From: Paenibacillus sp. MMS20-IR301
GTDB taxonomy: Bacteria; Bacillota; Bacilli; Paenibacillales; Paenibacillaceae
NCBI RefSeq assembly: GCF_032302195.1
Contig: NZ_CP135275.1
Location: 2,852,001 to 2,916,000, forward strand
Reading direction: 5' to 3'
Length of the DNA: 64,000 bases
Below, in pieces: positions 43,601-51,178 of the stretch; position 1 is the first letter of the stretch, and each line of letters starts with the position of its first letter. The notes under the pieces were generated by a model. The model ran no database searches and was not told where the DNA came from. It worked only from the letters and a program-made list of their open reading frames with translations. The translations under genes and the position numbers were made by a program.

Positions 43601-44449
43601 GTCCGGATCAGTTGTATCAGGGAAGACCAGCTCCCAGTCGAGATCCTCCTTAACCGCCTTCATGAAGCCGTTGCTCACGCATACCGACAGGTTGGCATTC
43701 GTGACCTGCCCCATTGTCTGCTTCACGGTAATGAAATCAAGCACATCCGGATGCCAGTCATTGATCATCAGCATCAGCGCACCTCTGCGGCTGCCGCCCT
43801 GCTCAATCAGTCCGGTGGTATAGCTGAAGAGGCCGCCCCAGGATACAGAGCCGCTGGATGATCCGTTTACTCCCCGGACAATCGCCCGGCGCGGGCGCAG
43901 CGAAGACAGGTTAATCCCGACACCGCCGCCGCGGGCCATGATTTCGGTCATTTCGGAGAGTGTCTGCATGATGCCGCCGCGGCTGTCTTTTGGCGAAGGA
44001 ATAACATAGCAGTTGAACAGCGTAAGCTCCTCGCTCGCCCCTGCCCCGGCAGCAATCCGGCCGCCCGGTACGAGCTTCCAGTCATCCAGAATCGAGCGGA
44101 ACCTGCTTGTCCACTCTGCCTGCAGCTCAGGGGTCTTCTCTACCGAGGCCATTGCCGCCGACAGCCGGTCCCACATTTCCTCCGGAGTCTTCTCAATGTT
44201 CAGCGTCAGCTTCTCCACATCCGACTGCACGAGCTCGCCGCTGCGGGTCCGCACCGTAACAATCCGGCCTGTACGCTCTACAATCTCGCCGACCTCCTTG
44301 GTCGGGAACTTCGGATCATCCTTGGTCAGGACCAGCACGACATCGCCAACCTTGGCATTGTTACTGTCCGCATCCTTCCAGGCATAACGGTCCAGAAATA
44401 TTTTCTCGCTCAGACCTTCAAGACGCTGCTTGCCTTCCACTCTTCCCAA
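40667..44449 (-). CDS. nrdJ: Class II (B12-dependent) ribonucleoside-diphosphate reductase with intein
   Basis: A 1260-codon frame: 884 residues of reductase interrupted by a 376-residue intein (residues 353-728). The reductase reduces ribonucleotides using adenosylcobalamin. Visible marks are FNCYVI with the reducing Cys147, the split finger-loop motif NP-CGEQ, APTGSTG, and a C-terminal zinc-ribbon-like tail (CPSCG, CKTCGNCG) that re-reduces the active site. The start is TTG at 44449 with CCGGGAGG upstream. Two NrdR-box-like sites lie upstream. The Tn7-like element sits directly past its stop codon, making this the likely attachment gene. Splicing is required for activity. Confidence 0.95.
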   Translation of the reverse strand: MGRVEGKQRLEGLSEKIFLDRYAWKDADSNNAKVGDVVLVLTKDDPKFPTKEVGEIVERTGRIVTVRTRSGELVQSDVEKLTLNIEKTPEEMWDRLSAAMASVEKTPELQAEWTSRFRSILDDWKLVPGGRIAAGAGASEELTLFNCYVIPSPKDSRGGIMQTLSEMTEIMARGGGVGINLSSLRPRRAIVRGVNGSSSGSVSWGGLFSYTTGLIEQGGSRRGALMLMINDWHPDVLDFITVKQTMGQVTNANLSVCVSNGFMKAVKEDLDWELVFPDTTDPDYDTIWDGDLEKWKADGRRVIPYRTVKARDVWHTIIESAWKSAEPGVVFMEYYNQMSNSWYFNPIICTNPCFHPDTRIATEYGLLTIEQLYKKTAGESFLVGTDLRLVEAAKVVGGRSYEVPGLQMRRATVFPTGTRETLKISLQNGVEISVTPEHRLYTDSGWKEAHALTADDRVYLQSGEGSFAAEDTLGQQWGWFLGWLTGDGWVSGRGDIGMVFGEADSEVIPALIAAGESITGVTAKVFDRSNGTKQAYWWRKSFREQLEALGVKAVKAAGKEVPAALYTASRETVTAFLQGLFSADGTVYENDEMHRTVRLTSASKKLLQGVQLLLLNFGINSSIYNREKKAQALFSYTTINGEERSYAGGGFYELIISGNNIVEFKEKIGFKLLTRKQEALERIARPSRKTEKFMSRVVGIEPGETVTVYDITEPVTHSLIAGGVVAHNCGEQGLPGWGVCNLSAVNLSKFYDAENHDVDWADLATTTRYSVRFLDNVIDKTPYHFPENEANQKLERRVGLGTMGLAELMIKLNIRYGSPESLEFLDKLYGFMAREAYLASAEIAGEKGSFQAFDAEQYLQSGFMRNIAEVYPEVGNSIRELGMRNVTVITQAPTGSTGTMVGTSTGIEPYFAFKYYRQSRLGYDEQFVPIAEEWLEAHPGEELPEYFVTSMDLSAKDHIRAQAAIQRWVDSSISKTANCPSDFTIEETAELYEMAFDLGCKGVTIYRDGSRDVQVLETAKKEEKKETLAEVETVEAKNAEPVAAEPVTVAAVPAAQPAASGVDKQYKKRPQVLRGATYKINTPFGMAYITINDLDGIPAEIFLNVGKAGSDVFAMAEALGRVCSLFLRYGDHGEKVGLLIKHLKGIGGSGAIGFGANRVESIADAVAKALETHVLNNAHDDHAAAPIAATLELEDFTEALNAELKASVPAAAQADAEHGGHSAHSHATASRDLCPSCGSASLINIEGCKTCGNCGYSRCG
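42266..43393 (-). other. LAGLIDADG intein within nrdJ
   Basis: The intein spans residues 353-728 of the precursor. It begins with Cys353 (CFHPDTRI, block A) and has TPEHRLY (block B). Two homing-endonuclease motifs follow (LGWLTGDGWV near 481 and LQGLFSADGTV near 577). It ends with VYDITEPVTHSLIAGGVVAHN, with penultimate His and terminal Asn728. The next extein residue is Cys729. All splicing residues are present, so it should self-splice to restore NPCGEQ. The dodecapeptide acidic residues (Asp487, Asp584) are kept, so endonuclease activity is possible. Confidence 0.95.
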
Positions 44450-44631
44450 TAAAAAAACCTCCCGGATAAGTATTAATGTAGATCCCGTTCCTTGGTGTGG
44501 GCTTCATTTTTGTGACCCACAACAACAACTTCCCGCCGGCTGCAGCGGCTTCTGCAAGAACAGCGGAAGTTCCTCTTGTCAATAACAAATAAACGCAAAA
44601 CACCGGAAATAATCACGATTTCAAGCAATTG

Positions 44632-44680
44632 TAACAATATATTGTGTGCGTCAACTTTTAAACTATACCACATATTGTGC
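44632..44680 (-). promoter_or_regulatory. Pair of NrdR-box-like sites upstream of nrdJ
   Basis: ACAATATATTGTGT (44634-44647) and ACCACATATTGTGC (44667-44680) resemble NrdR boxes (ACAC.ATAT...GTGT class) and are 33 bp apart, about three helical turns. A TTGAC lies between them. NrdR represses ribonucleotide reductase genes when dATP is high. The 478-bp leader otherwise shows no gene and no recognisable B12 riboswitch. Confidence 0.6.
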
Positions 44681-44927
44681 TGAAGGTCTTTTTAGAAAAA
44701 AGCAGCCCGGAGCAGGAATATCCGGATTTCGGTAAAAGACAATCGATTTTCTTCTTCTATCTCGCTTTTTTGGGGGCATGGATTCTGTAAGCTTTCAAGA
44801 TGCGGATTGCAGTTTCCGCCGCCGGATTCATTGGCCTGCTGAGGATAGCAGGTTATGAAATCTCTCTTTTACGCGCATACTACTGCTACGCATTCTTATA
44901 TGAAACCGCACCGGAGGAGGCTGCAAC

Positions 44928-46673
44928 ATGACGCAATTATTCCGAAGTTCCCTGCCGCAAGAGAGAGTGACGCCTGCGCCGCTGCTGCCTGTCCCCCTGT
45001 CCTATGAACGCAACTGGCTCCATGATCTGGAGTCGAGACTGGATAAAGGCGGACCCTGGGGCGACTGGAAGCTGTCCCGGCTGGCTGTAGAAGGTGAACG
45101 GTCCGGACTTGTCACGAGCTTCGATGAGCTGCAGTGCATGAAGCATCTGTCCGGGCTGTCACCGCTACCGCATCAGCTGGATACCGCTCATAAGGTGCTG
45201 TTTCAGATGTCGGGCCGGGCCATTCTGGCCGATGAAGTCGGCCTTGGCAAAACGATCGAAGCGGGGCTTGTGCTCAAGGAATATCTGGTACGCGGGCTGG
45301 TACGCAAGGTGCTGATTCTGGTTCCGGCCTCGCTTGTCCTGCAGTGGGTGCGGGAGCTAAACGCCAAATTCGGCATCTCGGCCGTAGCTCAGAAGAAGGC
45401 TTATTCCTGGGGTAATGAGATTGTCGTCGCCTCGATGGATACGGCCAAACGCGATCCCCATAAGGAAATGCTGCTGAGCCAGGAATACGACATGCTGATC
45501 ATCGATGAAGCGCATAAGCTGAAGAATAAGAAATCAACCAATTACCAGTTCGTGCAGCAGCTTCACAAAAAATATTGCCTCCTGCTCACCGCCACCCCTG
45601 TGCAAAATGACCTCGGAGAGCTGTTCAACCTGATTACGCTGCTTAAACCGGGCCAGCTCGGCAACCAGGGGGATTTCGCCAGTAATTTCGTTGTCGACAA
45701 ACGCCAGCCGAAGAATGAGGGCCAGCTGAGGGACGAGCTCTCCAAGGTAATGATCCGCAACCGCCGCGGGGAGGGTCCGGTGAACTTCACCAAACGTAAG
45801 GTGCGCAATATTCCGCTTACCCTCTCTGCTGAAGAGAAGGAATTGTATGACGGGGTAACCGCTTTTGTCAAAGAACAGTATCAGGAAGCGGGCGGCAATC
45901 TCAGCAGCATGCTGTCCCTGGTTACCCTTCAGCGCGAGGTATGCAGCAGCCGGGATGCCGTGTTCATTACGCTGGTCAATCTGATCAAGAAGCTGCCGGC
46001 CGATTCCCCGAAACGCGAGCGGATGATGGCACTGCTCCAGACACTGCGCACCGTCAAAACGAACACCAAGGCGGAGACAACGATCGAGCTGATCCGGCAA
46101 ATGAATGAGAAGGTTATTGTGTTCACGGAATACCGTGCGACTCAGGAATATCTGCTGCAATATTTCCGCGATCACGGACTGCAGTGCGTTACCTACTCCG
46201 GCGGCATGAACCGCGGCAAAAAGGACTGGATGATGGATCTTTTCCGCGGCCGCGCCCAGGTGATGATTGCCACGGAAGCGGGCGGCGAGGGCATTAACCT
46301 GCAGTTCTGCCACCATATGATTAACTTCGATCTGCCCTGGAACCCCATGCGGGTAGAGCAGCGCATCGGCCGGGTCCACCGGCTGGGCCAGGAGAACGAT
46401 GTGGTGATCTGTAACCTCTCTACCGAAGGCACGATCGAGGAGCATATTCTTCATCTGTTGCATGAAAAAATCAATATGTTCGAGATGGTCATCGGCGGGC
46501 TGGATGTGATTCTGGAACGCTTTGAGAAGAAAGAGTCACTCGAGAAAAGCTTATACAAAATCGTTCTCGAAGCGCGAAGCGACGAGGAGCTGCGCAGCGG
46601 GCTCGATGAAATCGGTGATTCGCTCAGCGAGCTGGCCCACGTAAGCCTGGATGAAAGCGAGGCAACCTCATGA
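44928..46673 (+). CDS. yqhH: SNF2-family DEAD/DEAH helicase, YqhH-type
   Basis: A 581-residue two-domain ATPase. Domain 1 has Q-motif-like PLPHQLDTA, Walker A DEVGLGKT, and the DEAH box IIDEAHKLKNKK. Domain 2 has VFTEYRATQEYL and motif VI VEQRIGRVHRLGQ. Such RapA/YqhH-type proteins translocate on double-stranded nucleic acid, and the physiological role in Bacillus is not settled. It overlaps the downstream yqhG by 4 bp (ATGA), and the yqhH-yqhG pairing is the same in Bacillus subtilis. Confidence 0.9.
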   Translation: MTQLFRSSLPQERVTPAPLLPVPLSYERNWLHDLESRLDKGGPWGDWKLSRLAVEGERSGLVTSFDELQCMKHLSGLSPLPHQLDTAHKVLFQMSGRAILADEVGLGKTIEAGLVLKEYLVRGLVRKVLILVPASLVLQWVRELNAKFGISAVAQKKAYSWGNEIVVASMDTAKRDPHKEMLLSQEYDMLIIDEAHKLKNKKSTNYQFVQQLHKKYCLLLTATPVQNDLGELFNLITLLKPGQLGNQGDFASNFVVDKRQPKNEGQLRDELSKVMIRNRRGEGPVNFTKRKVRNIPLTLSAEEKELYDGVTAFVKEQYQEAGGNLSSMLSLVTLQREVCSSRDAVFITLVNLIKKLPADSPKRERMMALLQTLRTVKTNTKAETTIELIRQMNEKVIVFTEYRATQEYLLQYFRDHGLQCVTYSGGMNRGKKDWMMDLFRGRAQVMIATEAGGEGINLQFCHHMINFDLPWNPMRVEQRIGRVHRLGQENDVVICNLSTEGTIEEHILHLLHEKINMFEMVIGGLDVILERFEKKESLEKSLYKIVLEARSDEELRSGLDEIGDSLSELAHVSLDESEATS

Positions 46674-47674
46674 GTATGTCCCCTGTAGAAGTGCGCAAGC
46701 AGGTCATGGATTATCTGGAATCGACAGAGTGCACAATCCTCGAAGCTTCACCGCTGCATGTGACGGTGAAGCTCTCGCCGCGTGCAGACCGGATGCTGAC
46801 GGAACGCCCCTATTACTGGGGGTTCGTGGAGCGTACCGGCGTAGATCCGGAGACCCTGTCCTTCACCTTCGTCTTCGATCCGGAGAAGTACGATGCCCTT
46901 GCGGCGCAGGCAGCTGCTGCGCCGCCTCCCCGCGCAGCCGGCAGGGCAGCGGCTGCGGCAACAGCACCGGGCGGCGGCGCGCTGCCGCCCGGCGTGTCTG
47001 CTGATCCGCAGGACAGCATCCTCGCCCGCTATTTCGGCATCGTTCCGGCGCTGCCGCGCATCGGACCGGGCATGATCCGCCGCGAGGATGTCACTTACGG
47101 CAGCAAGCGCCTGCGGCAGATCTGGGCTGCCGCCCGCGACGAAGGCAAATGCCTGCAGCTGTTCGAGGACCCCGGGCTGCGGCAGCGGACCACGCTGTTC
47201 TCGGCAGCCTATGAGCCTTGGCTTGCCGTCTGCTACAAGGTGGAGATGAGCTGTGACCTGAAGCGGGAAGAGCTGCACTTCATCGGGGTGTCCCTGACCT
47301 CCGGGCTGATTGTTCCGGACTTCGAAGCCCGGCTTGCCAAGCGGGAGCTGACTCCCCGGCTGCCGGAGAATATTCATATTCAGCCTTCGGAGCTGAGTAT
47401 ATCCGCAGGAGCCGACAGGCTGGAGGGCTACTTGACCTCCAAGCTGGCCTTAATCGACTATACCTGGGCTGAGGAAGCGCGCGAGCGGCTGGAGCTTGAG
47501 CTTGGCATCGTGGATATGTACTATGCGGAGCTGCTGAAGGAGCCGGACGAGGAGAAACGCCTCGCCACTGAGGAGCAGTATAACCGGCGCCGCCAGGAGA
47601 CCTCCTGGCAATATGAGCCGCAGATTGCAGTTTCTGCCGTAACCTACGGGCTGTTTCACCTGCGGAGCACATAG
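46670..47674 (+). CDS. yqhG: YqhG-family protein
   Basis: A 334-residue soluble protein of unknown function. The N-terminus (VRKQVMDYLESTECTILEAS) and YYWGFVERTG match the conserved YqhG family. An Ala/Pro-rich insertion (about 78-108) is a low-complexity linker absent from the shorter Bacillus protein, which may explain the extra length. It is translationally coupled to the helicase gene, suggesting a joint function. The start is ATG at 46670; a second Met two codons later is an alternative. Confidence 0.88.
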   Translation: MSMSPVEVRKQVMDYLESTECTILEASPLHVTVKLSPRADRMLTERPYYWGFVERTGVDPETLSFTFVFDPEKYDALAAQAAAAPPPRAAGRAAAAATAPGGGALPPGVSADPQDSILARYFGIVPALPRIGPGMIRREDVTYGSKRLRQIWAAARDEGKCLQLFEDPGLRQRTTLFSAAYEPWLAVCYKVEMSCDLKREELHFIGVSLTSGLIVPDFEARLAKRELTPRLPENIHIQPSELSISAGADRLEGYLTSKLALIDYTWAEEARERLELELGIVDMYYAELLKEPDEEKRLATEEQYNRRRQETSWQYEPQIAVSAVTYGLFHLRST

Positions 47675-47819
47675 AATGCGACCCGCCTCGCTAAAAGCAG
47701 GCAAAAAAACCGTGAAATTCCCGCAGCCCGCCGCGACAGCAAGCAACAGCCTTTTCAGGGCTTGTCCCCTACAATGATCTGTATGAACAACCTTTAGAAC
47801 AGGAAAGGTGAACGATGAT

Positions 47820-48893
47820 ATGAAAATCAAAGCAAGGCAGAACCTGCCGCTCGGGCGGCGAGCCCGCCTGCTCCTCTGTCTGACCCTTGGACTGGCTATA
47901 TTCGCCGCCAGCAGCAGCTTCCCCCCGGCACTCGCGGCTACAGGCAGCCGTTCCACTGTCACGCAAGCGGTTACGCAGGAGAATCTGCCGGGGCTTGCGC
48001 TGAAGCCGGCAGCTGCGGCTGAATCGCTGCAGGCTTTCACCCGGGTGATTATCGGTCAGCTGTCAGCGGATGCCCCGTTTCAGGAGTGGAAGAATGCCGG
48101 GACCGAGATCTTCCCGCTGGGCCCGGGCACGCACAGCTGGCTGGTCAATGTGATGAACGGGGAGCAGCGGATCGGTTACCTGATTATTTCTGCTGCCGAA
48201 GACGGCGGATATCTGCTTAGTGAATACGGAGCCGGGACCGAAGGGCTCCCTTACAGTATGAGTGATCTGCGCCAGTATCTGGTGCAGGAAGGACTTCTTC
48301 CATCTAATTATTCCGGTGTAATCGGGCTGTCGGCGCTGTACGCCCCGCTGCTGCCTGTCTGGAAGCTTACTATTGAGAACAAGACACTGTATCTCAATGC
48401 TTCAGTTCTGCAGGTGCTGCCTTGGAGCCTGAGTCAGGCAGACAGTATTCTGAGCCGCCAGCTTGATGCCAAGGCGCTGCTGCCTGCTGGAACGGATCAG
48501 CAGGCACGGAAGCCTGCACCTGCTCTCTTGAGCGGCGGGCAGGATGACCCTTATGCCGACCTGCTCTGGCTGACCGCTCCGAAGCTTACCGCTGTGAGCG
48601 GTCCCGGCTTAGCCGCGCTGCTGGCCGGGCGCGGCAGCATCGCCTTCCAGGCAGCCGGCCATAATGGTGACCTGGGGTCACCCTTTATGATTACAGGCTG
48701 CCAGAGCTGGCTCCCGGCATCCGGCGGGAGCCAGAAGAGCAGTGCGGCGGCGGTGGTCTACGCCGCTGCCGGGCCCGGCGGCAAGCGGTACCTCCCGCTG
48801 GCCGCGCTGCAGCAGTACGGCAGCTTCCACAAGCCGCCGCTGCCGTTATCCGGCGGGACAACGCTGGGCGCTGCGCCTGCATCAAAGCCATAG
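47820..48893 (+). CDS. Secreted protein of unknown function
   Basis: A 357-residue protein with a classical signal peptide: basic RRARLL, a hydrophobic core, and an Ala-rich cleavage region near residue 37 (ALAATG). The ATG at 47820 follows AAAGGTGA by 8 nt, while the GTG at 47808 overlaps that site, so the ATG is preferred. The mature part is Ala/Leu/Pro-rich with no family I recognise. It stands alone, between yqhG and the convergent yqzE, with a hairpin terminator after it. Confidence 0.8.
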   Translation: MKIKARQNLPLGRRARLLLCLTLGLAIFAASSSFPPALAATGSRSTVTQAVTQENLPGLALKPAAAAESLQAFTRVIIGQLSADAPFQEWKNAGTEIFPLGPGTHSWLVNVMNGEQRIGYLIISAAEDGGYLLSEYGAGTEGLPYSMSDLRQYLVQEGLLPSNYSGVIGLSALYAPLLPVWKLTIENKTLYLNASVLQVLPWSLSQADSILSRQLDAKALLPAGTDQQARKPAPALLSGGQDDPYADLLWLTAPKLTAVSGPGLAALLAGRGSIAFQAAGHNGDLGSPFMITGCQSWLPASGGSQKSSAAAVVYAAAGPGGKRYLPLAALQQYGSFHKPPLPLSGGTTLGAAPASKP

Positions 48894-48913
48894 CCGCCTG
48901 CAGCCGCCCATAC

Positions 48914-48967
48914 GCAAACAGCCTTCCCCTTCTGCCGCTATCGCAGCTGAGGGGGAAGGCTGTTTGC
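48914..48967. terminator. Terminator after the secreted protein gene
   Basis: Perfect 16-bp arms GCAAACAGCCTTCCCC / GGGGAAGGCTGTTTGC (48914-48929, 48952-48967) surround a 22-nt loop. It is between the plus-strand gene and yqzE and could serve both. Confidence 0.75.
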
Positions 48968-49005
48968 ATTTGCATTCAGGCATTGGACCAGCTGCTAAGC
49001 ACAGC

Positions 49006-49194
49006 TCACTCCTGCCCGCCCCGGCTCCACTTGCTGCGCCAGAGCGACCAGGCGAGCGGCAGCGTGCCGAACCATTTTTCCGCCCAAGGCTGCTTCTGCG
49101 CTTTCCGCCTTGCATGAACAGCACGCGGGTCTTCCATGTATACTACTACTTTCTCCGTAATGTATTTCACCAGATCGTCTCCGCTGGATGCCAT
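49006..49194 (-). CDS. yqzE: YqzE-family small protein
   Basis: A 62-residue protein with the YqzE pattern: N-terminal DDLVKYITEKVV.Y, a basic middle, and WFGTLPLAWSLW near the C-terminus. GGGAGGTG lies 6 nt before the ATG, which supports it as a real gene. In Bacillus subtilis yqzE lies next to the comG operon. Its function is unknown. Here it is convergent with the secreted-protein gene. Confidence 0.85.
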   Translation of the reverse strand: MASSGDDLVKYITEKVVVYMEDPRAVHARRKAQKQPWAEKWFGTLPLAWSLWRSKWSRGGQE

Positions 49195-49437
49195 TCTCTA
49201 CACCTCCCGTGTGAGTAACGGACGGCTATACCGCCCTCTGCTGCAGCTCTATATCACTAGTGTGCTCCATTCCCTGATTCTCTAAACCGGCCTCAGCAGG
49301 GCCGTATAGGTTTGGCGCTTAAGGCACAATCTAACAAAGATTCCACCGTATGAACTGGATCGCACAGAGAGCAGCTAGTGCAGCCTCACTCACTTCAGCA
49401 TGAAGCTGTTGATTATTCCGGCAGGGAGGTTATACAT

Positions 49438-50220
49438 TTGAGAATTTGGAAACAAGAACATGAGGCTACTGCAGAGCATGCACACCGTTCAAGAAGTACA
49501 GGCGGAGTGCTGCCGCGGCGGATTTTAATTTCAGTCCTAGTAATGCTCCAACTGGCGGCAGGAAATCCTGGCGCTGCAAGAGCAGCAACACCAGGGGCAG
49601 CGGACCCGCATCAAGACCGTCAGCATATGCTCGGCCATGACCAGCGGATTATTCTGATCGATGCCGGACACGGCGGAATCGACGGCGGAACCTCTTTCGG
49701 GGATATTTTGGAAAAGGATATTACACTCGCCATCTCCCGCCGCCTGTTTCTGCTGCTGCGCAGTGACGGATTCGATGCAATTCTTAACCGCACCGGCGAT
49801 TATGCGCCCAGCGACGAGAACCTCTGGCTGCGCAGCAAATCCCGGCATCTGCGTGATCTCGCCCAGCGCAAGGAGCTGGCCGAGACCCTCCCGGCAAATG
49901 TTGTGGTCAGCATTCATATCAATTGGGCGAAATCTGCGGCCAAACACGGTCCCCTTGTGTTATACCGCGAGGAAGGACGCAGCTTCCTGCTGGCGAGGTC
50001 CATCCAGGACCAGCTGAACGGGCTTTACAAGGTGCAGGCAGCTCCAAGACAGGGCAAGCCGTTCTATCTGCTCAACAAAATAACCGCCACAACGGTTATC
50101 GTTGAGGCGGGATTCGTCAGCAGTCCGGCAGACCGTGAGAAGCTGTGCACCCCTAAGGGCCAGGAGGAAATAGCTGAAGCCATCGCGAATGGAATTGCCG
50201 CATATCTTATGGAAGTGTAA
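49438..50220 (+). CDS. N-acetylmuramoyl-L-alanine amidase (Amidase_3, CwlD-like)
   Basis: A 260-residue protein starting at TTG 49438, preceded by GGGAGGT 7 nt upstream; an earlier GTG at 49378 lacks such a site. The N-terminal segment with RR and a hydrophobic core is a signal peptide or anchor (about 30-52). The catalytic domain has zinc ligands in DAGHGG, FGDILEKD and SIHINW, and the catalytic Glu in VIVEAGF. It cleaves the amide between MurNAc and L-Ala. CwlD-type amidases act in spore cortex formation; that role is inferred. Its stop overlaps the convergent deacetylase gene by 14 bp. Confidence 0.92.
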   Translation: MRIWKQEHEATAEHAHRSRSTGGVLPRRILISVLVMLQLAAGNPGAARAATPGAADPHQDRQHMLGHDQRIILIDAGHGGIDGGTSFGDILEKDITLAISRRLFLLLRSDGFDAILNRTGDYAPSDENLWLRSKSRHLRDLAQRKELAETLPANVVVSIHINWAKSAAKHGPLVLYREEGRSFLLARSIQDQLNGLYKVQAAPRQGKPFYLLNKITATTVIVEAGFVSSPADREKLCTPKGQEEIAEAIANGIAAYLMEV

Positions 50221-51091
50221 GCTGCGATTTCCATTTCCACTCCTCACGGACCAGATCGGAAATTCCGATAAACTCTACATCCTTCATTCCGGCAATACCG
50301 CTGCGGATACCCGCGGCGGTTTCTTTGCCCTGGATGCCGACATGGCCGATCGTCACGCAATAACGCTGGTTCAGCGCATGCTCCTGCACCAGCTTCATCT
50401 GTTTGACTACATGGCTCACTGAATGCACATCATCAAGGAAGATGTGATTCTCTACAGGCGGCAAGCCCAGCTCCCGGGCCATCCTTCCGGCTACGGAGCG
50501 GTAGTTGGTATGGCTGTCAACAAAGAAGAGGCCTCGTTCCTTGCAGACGGCAAGCACAATGCCCATCACCCGCTCATCGCCAGTCACCTTGGAGCCCATG
50601 TGGTTATTGATGCCAATGGCATAAGGAACATTATCGAGCGCCGCTTCCACCCGCTGGCGGATTTCAGCATCGCTCATCCCGGTCAGCACGGCTCCCGGCC
50701 CCAGCCATTCCGGCTTGCCCTGGCGCGGCTCCATCGGCAGATGAACCAGCACATCGAAGCCCAGCTCATGGGCCCGCCGGGCATCCTGCTCACTTGTCGG
50801 CATGAACGGCATTACTGCAGCGGTGATTTTGACCGGCAGCTTGAACATCTCCTCTGTGCCCCGCATTTTATTGCCGAAATCATCCACGATGATGGCTACA
50901 CGCGGGGGCAGCCTGGAAGGCTCCGCCTGGCCGGCAACGGCAGCCGCCTTGCCAGTGTGGGCCGCAGCTTCAGCAGACCCTGCGGCAGCGTAGACAGCCC
51001 GCGGCGCAGACGGATTCAGCATGGTTCCTACGGCAACTGCGAATGTTACTAAGCCAATCAGACAGCTTCCTGCTCTCCTGCTATTCTTCAA
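50207..51091 (-). CDS. Divergent polysaccharide deacetylase family protein (YibQ-like)
   Basis: A 294-residue secreted protein. TTG 51091 follows GAGGAGGTG by 5 nt and starts a signal peptide (KNSRRAG, then a hydrophobic core). The upstream TTG at 51121 would place that site inside the gene. The mature domain has the family pattern VAIIVDDFG, VLVHLPMEP, GINNHMGS and FFVDSHT, in which Asp and His residues form the metal centre. This family is related to polysaccharide deacetylases, but the substrate is uncharacterised. It is convergent with and overlaps the amidase gene. Confidence 0.88.
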   Translation of the reverse strand: MKNSRRAGSCLIGLVTFAVAVGTMLNPSAPRAVYAAAGSAEAAAHTGKAAAVAGQAEPSRLPPRVAIIVDDFGNKMRGTEEMFKLPVKITAAVMPFMPTSEQDARRAHELGFDVLVHLPMEPRQGKPEWLGPGAVLTGMSDAEIRQRVEAALDNVPYAIGINNHMGSKVTGDERVMGIVLAVCKERGLFFVDSHTNYRSVAGRMARELGLPPVENHIFLDDVHSVSHVVKQMKLVQEHALNQRYCVTIGHVGIQGKETAAGIRSGIAGMKDVEFIGISDLVREEWKWKSQLTLP

Positions 51092-51178
51092 ATCAAACAC
51101 CTCCTCTTGAATCTTCAACAATTGTTCTCATTGTTTGGATCAGGGAGGCTAAATATGTACGCCGCACTTACGCAATAA

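Noticed and set aside
44450..44927. Cobalamin riboswitch expected for a B12-dependent reductase
   Set aside because: No B12-box-like sequence was seen; NrdR-like sites explain the conserved-looking region better.
45534..46463. 309-residue minus-strand open frame opposite the yqhH helicase
   Set aside because: It is antisense to helicase motifs and has no ribosome site or family pattern.
47450..48040. 196-residue minus-strand open frame across the yqhG end and the secreted-protein start
   Set aside because: It overlaps two supported plus-strand genes, and its composition is that of an antisense shadow.
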